This document shows, piece by piece, positions 7,325-16,452 of a stretch of DNA of 53,761 nt. The stretch's first letter is position 1; every line of letters starts with the position of its first letter. The DNA is from CAYFLR01 sp964343805 (GTDB lineage Bacteria > Bdellovibrionota_B > Oligoflexia > CAYFLR01), in NCBI GenBank assembly GCA_964343805.1, contig CAYFLR010000041.1, positions 1 through 53,761 on the forward strand, written 5' to 3'. The translations under genes were made by a program, and so were the position numbers. Under the pieces are notes generated by a model that worked only from the letters and a program-made list of their open reading frames with translations, was not told the DNA's origin and did not search any database.

Positions 7325-9914
7325 ATCAGTATATTCATTCTAATTCAAATTGTAGGTTTAATATTAGTCAACCTTATTATTATCTCTTACTTTGAGCAAA
7401 AGAGAGTCCGATACCTCATTGTCATAATATTGGCCGTATATTCTGGGGTTGAGATTGCCTCCGTTATTGCTACCGGAAACTTCACTGACTATCGTTTTTT
7501 TCTTCATATGAACTTAACGGCATTAAAAAGCCACGGAATTCAATTTATTACCGAACTGGTCCTTTTCCTTGTATGGTCCATTGGAGCTATTCCAGCTTTT
7601 ATTTTTGGCGCTAAGTATATTAAAAAGGCTTGTAGACAGCGTTTTTTTAAACCCACATTACTCTTGCTCTCCCTTGGACTTTTCTTTATCCCCAGCGGCA
7701 TCCTATCTGAAAAAGTAAAATTCTTTCAAATCATGAGTTCTAAGCCACGGTCATTTGACAACGCTCTTAAGGATTTGGGTATATCCCTTAAACGTTATAT
7801 CCCTCCTGAACAATTAGTTGCTAAGGGTAAAAAAAATATAATTGTCATATCGTTGGAATCAATAGAACGCACACTTTTAAATGACTCCTTTGCGGAATTG
7901 ACCCCTAATCTTAGAAAACTTGCCAAAGAATGGACTTTTTTTGACAATATGAAAACTTTGGGCGGGACATTCACAGTTGCCTCGCTTTACGTTATGCAAA
8001 CAGGCCTCCCTTTTTTCTTTAAAGGGTTTCATGGACATGATCATTTGCAAGGGACTTTAAAAACAAAAATCACCAGTTTAGGGCATGTTCTCAAAACAGC
8101 AGGCTACAGTCGAATCTTTATTATGGGAAAACCTGCCGTTGGTGGCACTAATGACTTTCTATCAAGTATCCATATTCCGGTTATTTCTGAAGATAATGTT
8201 TTGGGTAAGTATCCGAAGGTAGGCCATGGTTTACACGACAAAGATCTATTCACCGAAGCCAAATTAAGAATCGATGAGTATCTTAAAGATGGAAATGAGC
8301 CCTTTGCCGTTTTCTTATCCACCATCAACTCACACTTTCCTCAAGGTTTTTTTGATAAACGTATGAAGGAAAAGGTAACCATACCTGGACAGAGTCTTGA
8401 ATTTTCCATCGCAGCTGTGGATTTTTTGGTTGGAGATCTCATTGACCATGTTCGCAAAGCTGGTTTGCTGGATAGAACCTCTATTTATATTTTTCCAGAC
8501 CATAAAATGATGGGAAAAGGGCCGTTAATTGACAAACTAAATCAATATGATCGCAGACTGTACATGATTTCTAATGAGCCCGAAAGTGCATTCAAATTTA
8601 AGCAAGATGAAAAACTTTATCAACTTGATATCCCGAGAATGATAATTGATGGTTCGGATATAAAAACCAATGCCACCTTTTTGTTAGACTTATTACCCCG
8701 CAATAACGTTGACTCATTTATTAACAGTAATATTTCTACCCTAACGGCATTAAATATCTCTGCCCAAGAAAAACTTAAATTTGACCAGGGTATAGAGGTG
8801 GATATTTCTTTGGGGCAATTGGTTGTTAAAAGAGGAACTAATCACCGTAAAGTCTCAGTTTCAAAGAAAGGCTCCATAAGTTATGACTTTATCTTTTCTT
8901 GGGATATGGCTCCTGCTGACATTCGCAAGCTTACACCTAGAATTGATTTTTACCGTCATAAAGAAGATGTCAAAGGCAAAAGGTTGCATATAGTAGTCAA
9001 TGTCAATGATGGTGTTATTAGTCGGGTCTATTTTGGCAATAAAGACTCTTTCGGAATAGCAAAGCTGGGAAACAGGGCCCACTTTAGCAAAAGTGAAATT
9101 GATAAAATTGTTTCATTAAATTACCAAAGACCAGTAAAAAACAAACCTAAACAACTGTACGGTAAAAAAATAAAAGATTACGCAACAGATTCTGATCGGT
9201 TTATTGCTCATGCTGGGGGCAAAATTGACGGGAATGCCTACACCAATTCTATTGAAGCACTTAACTCCTCTTATAAAAAAGGTTTTCGATTATTCGAGCT
9301 AGACATTATTAAAACTTCCGACAATGTTTATGTAGCGGCCCATGATTGGAAGCACTGGTCTAAAATAACTGGATACGAGGGTCCACTCCCACCCTCAAGT
9401 GAAGTCTTTATGCAGCAGAAGATCTACCAAAAGTATTCACCAATGCGAATTAATGAGATCAATAGTTGGTTTTTAAACCATCCAGATGCAATTTTAGNNN
9501 NNNNNNNTGACTGATCAAGTGAATCAGCCTCTTGACTTTTCTAATAAGTTTATTGATAAGTACCGCTTGATGATGGAACTTTTCAATTGGAAAGCAGTGC
9601 AAGAAGGATTGGCAGCTGGTATAAGAGAAGTTCTCCCAAACGGGGGCTTACTGATGCGACTTAAAATTTCTGAAATACCAAAACTAAAGAAATTAGGAGT
9701 AAAGAGCACTGTATCTCGCCACAATATGCTTAAATCGCACCCTCAGTTGGTGCAAGCATTGATAGATCAAAATATTAAATTATATGTATTCGGCCTAGGC
9801 CCACCACCTAATATAAGTGAATTATATGTGGCCTGCCATCTCAGAGGTAAGACTTTTGGTATCTATGCAGACAGTTGGTCTTTTGATGAAACCATAAACT
9901 GTACTGATATATAA
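7325..9914 (+). CDS. Membrane LTA-synthase/OpgB-like transferase fused to a GDPD-like domain; interrupted by a gap
   Basis: Two domains are visible. The first is a membrane-anchored alkaline-phosphatase-fold transferase: hydrophobic segments, then VISLES (metal ligand E), GGTFTVAS with the likely Thr nucleophile, and FPDHKMMGKG (metal D-H). The second is a glycerophosphodiesterase-like domain: IAHAGG, NSIEAL, FELDI, VAAHDW, then after the gap TDQVN and MELFNW. The ten N at 9498-9507 break the frame. Hydrophobic coding sequence in the same frame continues upstream of the TTG at 7430 to about 7325, just after a GGAGG at 7314, but no ATG, GTG or TTG is present there; a rare start codon or sequence error is likely. 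The fusion suggests making or turning over phosphoglycerol groups on envelope glycans; this is inference. Confidence 0.75.
9498..9507. other. Assembly gap inside the sulfatase-GDPD gene
   Basis: Ten N between two parts of a GDPD-like domain read in different frames; the length is a placeholder. Confidence 0.9.
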
Positions 9915-9924
9915 GAACTGTATG

Positions 9925-10047
9925 ACCTTACCCCCAATTTTCGGACCATTTGCAATTGAAGACTCTGCATGGCATAAGACATGGCATAAGACATGACATA
10001 AGGAGTGCTAAATGGAAAAGAAGCGATTTGAAGGCTTCACGCTTTAA
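9925..10047 (+). mobile_element. Possible remnant of an IS3-like element
   Basis: The stretch from TGACCTTACCCCCAATTTTC at 9929 looks like the terminal repeat of some IS3-family elements. About 65 bases later AAGGAG precedes an ATG at 10012 opening a short basic frame (MEKKRFEGFTL, then stop), the size and position expected for a degraded orfA start. There is no transposase or second end, so this is weak. Confidence 0.2.
9969..10004. repeat. Three tandem 12-bp repeats
   Basis: ATGGCATAAGAC occurs twice exactly, followed by ATGACATAAGGA. The repeat lies between two gene clusters, and its function is unknown. Confidence 0.8.
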
Positions 10048-10092
10048 GTGGATTTCATAAAAGCTGAAGATCCCGGCTAACTCTCTTTATGT

Positions 10093-10098
10093 TATAAT
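10093..10098 (+). promoter_or_regulatory. -10 box for the lipoprotein-sulfatase pair
   Basis: A perfect TATAAT lies 40 bases before the lipoprotein ATG at 10139. No convincing -35 box is present. Confidence 0.45.
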
Positions 10099-10138
10099 TC
10101 ATTTATAGGTTAAAAATCTGCAAACAAGGGATGGCTCT

Positions 10139-11860
10139 ATGAATAGAAATGTAGGTTGCTTTGTACTTCTACTGCTCATGTTGGGACTTTTTGGTTGTAA
10201 AAAGAGTTCTCCACCTAATGAGATAAAAGGAGTGTCAGTCAATATTCCAGCTGATCAAGTGGTATGGACTCCTACAAATGAATGGAATGCTGCTTATGAA
10301 CTAAAATACCAAAAATGGCTCAGTGAGCATCTTGAATTAAACTCATTAGGAAAGACGCTTCTCTACCAAAAGTATGTCAAACCAATTGAGGCTCACATTT
10401 CAAGCTTATATAACCGTGAGGTGGTTTTAGATTGTGCAGACAATGTGCTCTTTTTCAGAGCGCAGTTTGCTATGGAAAACAGTCTCCCCTTCATGGTGAC
10501 CGTCAGTCCTTACAAAAACCGAAAGGATTGGTGGATGGTTGGACACTTTGGATTTCGCTCCTCATCCAACTATCAACAAGATGACAAGAGCCAGGTAAAA
10601 GTGTCCTATCGCCGGTTTAAGGATTCAGCATCTCGCTTCGCTGCCTTTATTTGGGACATAAATAATAACTTTGGCGTGGTCTCTTTTTCCAGCGCTTCTG
10701 GCAATCATGGAGATGTTTACGATATCTACCCCTCACAAGTCCGGGGTGGTGATATTTTTATTCAAGCTAACTATGGCCAAGGAGGGCACAGTTTAACCCT
10801 CGGCAGAATAGACCTCAAAACCCCTCCCTTTTTGACGGGTTATTCTTATAATAAAAGAGAGAATATGATTTCTCTTTTAAGCGATCGATATCACTTGGTT
10901 AAGGGAGGGGGCTTAAAACGTTGGAAATGGGCTGTAAAGACAAAAGCCCAAAATGGTAAGCCTATTTGGGTCAATCAGGTGCAAACCGGAGATCGGATTT
11001 ACTATGGTGACTATACCAAAGAGATGACTGTTGGTTCCAGTGGAACTGTTCTTGGTGATGGCAATTCACCCAATCGGTTAGAGGGATTTAGAGATCATAT
11101 TATCAGCCAAATTTTACAACAGTCCAAGTCCATGCTTCCGATCTTCACGGGACTCAATGAAAAAATTAAGAAACAGATGAAAGGGTTTATAAATGGCCCT
11201 TCTAGTTGTAATTCAAGATCTCGCATTCCTAAGGAAATCGAAGAATCAATCCAATTGGGGGTTTTGTTAGAGAAAGAAGCCCCTATGGAAGAGCAAAAAT
11301 CGGTACAAATAGCCCTAAATAATTTAAAGTTTAACTATGGCTTATGGAAAGCTCTTTTTTATGATCTTTTTCCCACACAAGACTATTATAAATCGGCTCT
11401 GTGTGGTTGGAATTCTTCCAACATTAAACTCTTTTTCAAAGTGATGGAAAATAATCGTAGTTTTATTCAAAAACAACTCGGTTTTTTAGCTGCTCAATAT
11501 CCATCCGCATTTCAGCAGTTTATTAAATCGAACGAATCACAAGCCCCTACTTTAGAGGACTTTTATAAAGCGATGGAAATATACAGCCTCTATCAGACTG
11601 TGCCCTCAACTGATTTGAGGTTAGATAACAAGGTGGATAAATTTTCTAAAGCGATTAACATTAGCCAAGGGCATCTATCTTATCAACGTTTAGGTTCCGG
11701 TTATTACTCTGGGGAAGGCATCAGATTCAATATCACACCTTTAGATGGGCAAAATATATGTTTCTATGTTCCAAAATCGGATCAATCTCCACTCCAATGG
11801 TCTGCCGATGAAACCTTTTTGAAAGAAAATAAAAACCTATGGCCCGACTGTTATCGCTAA
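10139..11860 (+). CDS. Large lipoprotein of unknown function
   Basis: This 573-residue protein has a lipoprotein signal peptide with lipobox LFGC, Cys20 being the lipidated residue, followed by a KK-S-S linker. The mature part contains an aromatic-rich middle (for example KDWWMVGHFGFRSS around residue 125) and a helical C-terminal half. No catalytic motif or known domain was recognised. It starts 40 bases after a TATAAT box and its end overlaps the next gene by 22 bases, so it is coupled to the membrane sulfatase downstream. A supporting or substrate-presenting role for that enzyme is possible but unproven. Confidence 0.75.
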   Translation: MNRNVGCFVLLLLMLGLFGCKKSSPPNEIKGVSVNIPADQVVWTPTNEWNAAYELKYQKWLSEHLELNSLGKTLLYQKYVKPIEAHISSLYNREVVLDCADNVLFFRAQFAMENSLPFMVTVSPYKNRKDWWMVGHFGFRSSSNYQQDDKSQVKVSYRRFKDSASRFAAFIWDINNNFGVVSFSSASGNHGDVYDIYPSQVRGGDIFIQANYGQGGHSLTLGRIDLKTPPFLTGYSYNKRENMISLLSDRYHLVKGGGLKRWKWAVKTKAQNGKPIWVNQVQTGDRIYYGDYTKEMTVGSSGTVLGDGNSPNRLEGFRDHIISQILQQSKSMLPIFTGLNEKIKKQMKGFINGPSSCNSRSRIPKEIEESIQLGVLLEKEAPMEEQKSVQIALNNLKFNYGLWKALFYDLFPTQDYYKSALCGWNSSNIKLFFKVMENNRSFIQKQLGFLAAQYPSAFQQFIKSNESQAPTLEDFYKAMEIYSLYQTVPSTDLRLDNKVDKFSKAINISQGHLSYQRLGSGYYSGEGIRFNITPLDGQNICFYVPKSDQSPLQWSADETFLKENKNLWPDCYR

Positions 11861-13659
11861 GATGGCTAGCTGTTTCTATTTTATTGCTAATAACAGATGT
11901 TATCTTGATCAAAAAGTACTCCTTAATTTCTCCTTTAAACCTCCTTTCTTACTCCATTTCTATTCTATTTAGTGTGTGTTTATGGGGGGCTTATTCCCTC
12001 CTTTTGGTGCATTGTAGCTCCTTAATAAGAGTATTAATTATTCTAATTACTGCACCCATCATCGTCTTCTTTCTTCTATCTAATGTGGTTTTTTATTCTC
12101 AATTTCAAGAGTATTTCACCGCTCATTGGATTGCTTGGTTATTAAGCAGCAGAGTGGGTTGGTGGGACTATCTTTCGCTCTATATTTTTAAAGAGTATGG
12201 TGGATATACTCTACTATTACTTCTGCTTTGGTTCGCTCTTTGGTTGCCTAAGCATCATAAAGTGGATTCAGTTTCAAAAAAGAGAGCCCTGGTGGGGCTT
12301 TGTATCATTCTTATTGCCATCCTACCCCTACTTAAATTTTTAAAGGCTGAAAAGGAACATCTCCCTTTAGAGGCTTCTTTACTACTAGCTGGAATTAACT
12401 ATCTCACTTCTGATCAAAAGCTGACTGGGCTTCATCAATCTATTAGAGCCCCTGTTAAACCGCCGGAGACCCCTACTTCTAATTTACCTAACATAGTTAT
12501 TATCATCCATGAATCCTGGTCCAAAAGACCATTAGATATTTTTGGCTATGAGTGCAAATGCATGCCTTTTTTATCAAATTGGATGAAGAGTGAGTCAGAT
12601 CATTTTTTTAAATTTGAAAAAGCATATACCACCAGCACCTTTACAGAGTTAAGTCTGCCCTATTTATGGACGGGTAGTTCAATCCAATCTTCTAAGGAGG
12701 ATCTACATAGAGCTCCTTTTATCTGGAGTTTTGCTAAACAGCTAGGCTACCAGACTATTTTAGTGAGTTCCCAACAGTATAGTGCAAATAACTTTGACCT
12801 TTTTTTGGGCATGGATAAGCCTGATGTTTATTTGACTCAAGATCATTTAAACTACCCACTTGTGAATGATGCCGGTATGGACGATTTAAAAGCCATTCAT
12901 TATTTTAATGAGGCTATTAAAAATAAAGGGTCGTCCAAAGTGCTAGCCATATTCAATTCCAATGGGATGCATACCCCTTATCAATCTAGAAGCTTGATGC
13001 TGAATGAAGTTCCCCAGCAGGGATCTCGGTTTAAAAATGCGCTTTACATCTTAGACAAAGGGATGGAGCAAATTTATCAAAGCTTAAAACAGAAAAATAG
13101 ACTCGAAAATACCTTGTTTATCATAACCAGTGATCATGGCAGTGGTGATTATTCCTATAGAAAAATGCCTAGAGCGCTGAATTTTTATGAGGAAGTTGTA
13201 AATATACCCCTTCTTATCAAAGTACCAGCAAACTGGAAGAGTGATCATCCTTTATGGATCCAAAACTTGCAGCAAAACCAAGGGAGACTGATTTCTCATA
13301 TGGATATATTGCCCACTCTTCTCTCGGTTTTTGGATATAGTACGGAGGAATTTGAAAGAAGAACCAAGTTTTCCCTTTTTACTCCCATTCCGGAAAAAAG
13401 AGTCTTATTTGCCACCAACTCCAATTTTATAAATCAGTATCAACATAAAGTAAAAGCTGCTTTTTTTTCAGATATTCGTGTATTTAAACATCCCAAGACA
13501 GGGTGGAACTATTTTAATCTTACCAAAGATCCACTGCAAAAGAATAATCTATGGCCGACTCTTTCACTGGAGAAAAAGAAATTGATCACTGAAATGCTTC
13601 AAAAAAGCAAGAGTTATTATATTGATCTTTTGGATAAGGGCTTTAGCCGTTTTAAATGA
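11839..13659 (+). CDS. Membrane-anchored sulfatase/phosphotransferase-family enzyme
   Basis: The 606-residue protein has about five transmembrane helices in its first 190 residues, then a periplasmic alkaline-phosphatase-fold domain. The metal-binding strand reads NIVIIIHESW near residue 218, the probable Thr nucleophile lies in the TTSTFTELSLP segment, and the second metal site is TSDHGSGDYSY near residue 432. This layout is shared by LTA synthase, EptA and OpgB-like enzymes that move phosphoethanolamine or phosphoglycerol onto envelope glycans; the actual donor and acceptor cannot be read here. It overlaps the preceding lipoprotein gene by 22 bases, and its 3' end overlaps the convergent Sel1 gene by 43 bases. 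It is one of three such enzymes in this window. Confidence 0.85.
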   Translation: MARLLSLRWLAVSILLLITDVILIKKYSLISPLNLLSYSISILFSVCLWGAYSLLLVHCSSLIRVLIILITAPIIVFFLLSNVVFYSQFQEYFTAHWIAWLLSSRVGWWDYLSLYIFKEYGGYTLLLLLLWFALWLPKHHKVDSVSKKRALVGLCIILIAILPLLKFLKAEKEHLPLEASLLLAGINYLTSDQKLTGLHQSIRAPVKPPETPTSNLPNIVIIIHESWSKRPLDIFGYECKCMPFLSNWMKSESDHFFKFEKAYTTSTFTELSLPYLWTGSSIQSSKEDLHRAPFIWSFAKQLGYQTILVSSQQYSANNFDLFLGMDKPDVYLTQDHLNYPLVNDAGMDDLKAIHYFNEAIKNKGSSKVLAIFNSNGMHTPYQSRSLMLNEVPQQGSRFKNALYILDKGMEQIYQSLKQKNRLENTLFIITSDHGSGDYSYRKMPRALNFYEEVVNIPLLIKVPANWKSDHPLWIQNLQQNQGRLISHMDILPTLLSVFGYSTEEFERRTKFSLFTPIPEKRVLFATNSNFINQYQHKVKAAFFSDIRVFKHPKTGWNYFNLTKDPLQKNNLWPTLSLEKKKLITEMLQKSKSYYIDLLDKGFSRFK

Positions 13660-15511
13660 GATTTTGCATTTTTATTTCCCAACTTGGCTAACTTAGTATA
13701 CCATTTGATTGCTTCAATGCCGCTCTTGGGGACCCCTAATCCTTTTTCATAGATGAGTGCTAAATTTAACATTGCTTTTTTAAATCCTTTTAATGAGGCT
13801 TTTCGGTACCAAATGGCTGCTTTTTTAAGATCCTTAGGCAGTCCCCACCCCTTCTGGTAGGATAAACCCAGTAGGTACATACCGACTTCATTATATTCAC
13901 TAATGTCGAAGTAGAATTTAACATTTTTGCTGTGCTTCTTAAAAGTTTTATGCCACCGCTTTTCCATGGATGGAAATTGTCTTACGGCTGGTCCTTGAGG
14001 ATCCCTTAAAGACTTTTTATACCAATGCATAGCCTTTTTGAGGTTTTTATTTACCCCGATGCCATTTTCGTACAGAGTAAAAACTTGATAATTGGCCCAA
14101 CTGTAATCATCTTTTGTGGAGGCTAAAATCCACTTTGCAGCAAGCTTGGGATTTTTCTTTACCCCAGTTCCATCTAGATACATTAAACCTAAATCAAGTT
14201 GGGCTACTTTGAGACCTTGCTTTGCGGCTTTTTCATACCATTCAGCGGCCTCTTTTTTATCTTCTTTAACTCCATCCCCCAAAAGATATTTCTGTCCCAT
14301 TTCATATTGACTACGGTGAAAACCCAAATTGGCACCCTTTTTAAACCATTGGAAGGCCTTCGTTTTGCTTTCTTTTACACCTCTTCCTCGATTATAAAGA
14401 ACGCCTATACGATGATGAGCGGAAGCAAGACCCTGTTTGGCTGCTTTTTTATACCATTTATGAGCTTCAGCATAATTTGTCGATGGACCGGCATAATAGT
14501 GATAATAATTCCCTAACTCAAGTTCGGCATATTTGTATCCTTTATTTGCCCATCTTTTGAGGAGTGCTAAGGCTTTGGAGTGTCCATTTCCAGCCGCAAC
14601 ACTGTAGCATTCTAAGGCTTTAGGGATATCTTTTTTTATAAGCTTTCCTTCATGATAAATAGTAGCTATCAAGAAGTTTGCGGCTTTATGTTTTCCTACA
14701 TTTGTGCAGATTTTATCTAATAAACCAATGGCCTTCTTAGTATTTTGTGGATCAGTTTTTCTTTTTAAATATTGACGAGCCACATAATACATGGAGGGCA
14801 TGTACCCTTCTTTGGCTGCTAACCGGTGCCATAGGAGAGCCTTTTGGGGATTCTTGGGTAGACCAATGCCCTTTTCATAAATTTTAGCAAGTTCTCCAAT
14901 TGCTCTTAGACCACCATATTTTACCGATTTTTTATATAGGTCGATGGCCTTTTTTGTGTTTTTAGGAAGAAGGCTCCCTTCTTGATAGAGCTTTGCCAGT
15001 TCAAAAAGCGCCGAAGGATGTTGAAAATTTGTAAGAAACCTCTTCCAATTCTTAGCTAATGCATACCCTTTGCTAGCAGATAACTTCATATATGTTATTC
15101 CATCAGAAATATCTATGGAGTAGGGGTATCCAATAAATTCCATTAAACCCAGCTGGTAGAGGGCCACTGGATCTTTTTTCTCTTCCAGATCACCAAAGTA
15201 AACTTGGGACATCTTGTAGTCAATAGGGACTTCTTTTCCTTCCAAATATATAAACCCTAGGGTTCTTAGAGCTTTCACATGTCCTTCATCCCCTGCCTCT
15301 TCAAGCCAATCTCTGGCCTTATTAAAATTTTTTTGACACCGATCCCATCTTTATATTTGATACCCAGTTGATACATGGCATCTAAAGACCCGCCTTCGGC
15401 TGCCTGTTCTAGCTTTTTAATCTGTACTGATGGAGACCCTTGGATTAAAGAAAGGGCTGGGGCGAATATCATGAAAAAGCTAAATAGAAAATAAAAATAT
15501 AGATTAAACAT
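13617..15511 (-). CDS. Secreted Sel1-repeat protein, split by a one-base frameshift
   Basis: Read as one gene it encodes about 631 residues: a signal peptide followed by many Sel1-like repeats of about 36 residues (A-x-x-L-G-x-x-Y-x-x-G-x-G-V-x-x-x-x-x-K-A). Sel1 repeats form alpha-solenoids that bind other proteins. The gene appears as two frames, 15275-15511 and 13617-15278. The switch is at seven A on the coding strand (plus-strand T run 15328-15334); eight A would give an unbroken repeat, GVKKNFNKARDWLEEAG, running straight into the second frame. Possible reasons are an assembly or sequencing error, a true inactivating or phase-variable slip, or slippage during expression. It is convergent with, and overlaps, the membrane sulfatase. 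Confidence 0.85.
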
Positions 15512-15611
15512 TGTGTTAAACCCTATAATACTTATCAGTTATACTTAATAAGTAGAATTATACATTAACAAGGAATAAAAGTATCCCAGCTAGTGCGAAA
15601 AGGAGGTTGAA

Positions 15612-16361
15612 TTGAAGAAATATGAATTTTTGGCCATTTTTGTTGCTCTTTTTGGAGGAGTCGTCTCCCAATCTTCATTTATCCCCTTTCTTGTTCTTGT
15701 AATTGGATTTACTCCTAGATTCATACGATTCCTGTGGGAAAGATCTAGAACATCGAGTTTACAGAAGATAGCTAATGATTTGGGGTTTGAACTTGAAAGT
15801 GACCCTAAAGTAATGCCTAAATTTATGCAGTCATTTCCCTTCTTGGACAGAGGGTTCGATCATAAGTTTCGTAATCATATGTGGAGTGAACGTAAAGGTG
15901 TCCAAGTTCATATCTTTGGATTTGAATATACTCTCGTTGATAAATCTCTTTTTAGTAATAGTGATGGGGAAACAAGATATCGGCAAACTTTGGTTCTTTT
16001 TAAGTCTGGATCACATGAATTGCCAGGGTTTATATTAACTCCCGAATGTCCTACCGACCATTATCTTGAAATAACAGGTTTTCAAAAAAATGACATTGAT
16101 TTCGAAGAGCATGGTGCTTTTTCCATGGCTTTTGAATTAAGAGGATCTAATGAAAATGCAATCCGTCAGGCTTTTCAATCTAACGTCATGACATTTATGG
16201 AACAATACCAGCATTTAAATCTGACACTACATAGTGAGAGTAATATGCTGCTATGCTATGAAGAGGGAAGTCGGGCAGCTGCGGAGGATTTAGGAGAACT
16301 TCTTAAAGTAACCGAAAATATCTACCATATGTTGGCACATAATTTCATTGAAAGTAGATAA
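15612..16361 (+). CDS. Membrane-anchored protein of an uncharacterised family
   Basis: This 249-residue protein has one long hydrophobic stretch in the first 40 residues and a soluble domain. The soluble part follows a pattern I recall from unnamed families in many Gram-negatives: F-x-L-E-x-D-P, then a F-x-F-E-Y-T segment, TLVLFKS, LPGFILTPE, DIDFEEHGAFS with FELRG, and an acidic C-terminal helix. No catalytic residues are evident. The frame opens at GTG or TTG-like AT(G/A) bases near 15612 after AGGAGG at 15601, which supports the start. It stands alone between the Sel1 gene and gcvP. Confidence 0.7.
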   Translation: MKKYEFLAIFVALFGGVVSQSSFIPFLVLVIGFTPRFIRFLWERSRTSSLQKIANDLGFELESDPKVMPKFMQSFPFLDRGFDHKFRNHMWSERKGVQVHIFGFEYTLVDKSLFSNSDGETRYRQTLVLFKSGSHELPGFILTPECPTDHYLEITGFQKNDIDFEEHGAFSMAFELRGSNENAIRQAFQSNVMTFMEQYQHLNLTLHSESNMLLCYEEGSRAAAEDLGELLKVTENIYHMLAHNFIESR

Positions 16362-16452
16362 CCTGATATATGTTAGATCATTTATTATGGACAAATACTC
16401 TTTCAAATAATATGTTCATACCACCACGTGTCTATAGTAGAAGGAGATGGGT

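Noticed and set aside
16362..16452. Glycine riboswitch before gcvP
   Set aside because: The 91 bases hold no recognisable glycine aptamer structure; only a ribosome binding site is clear.
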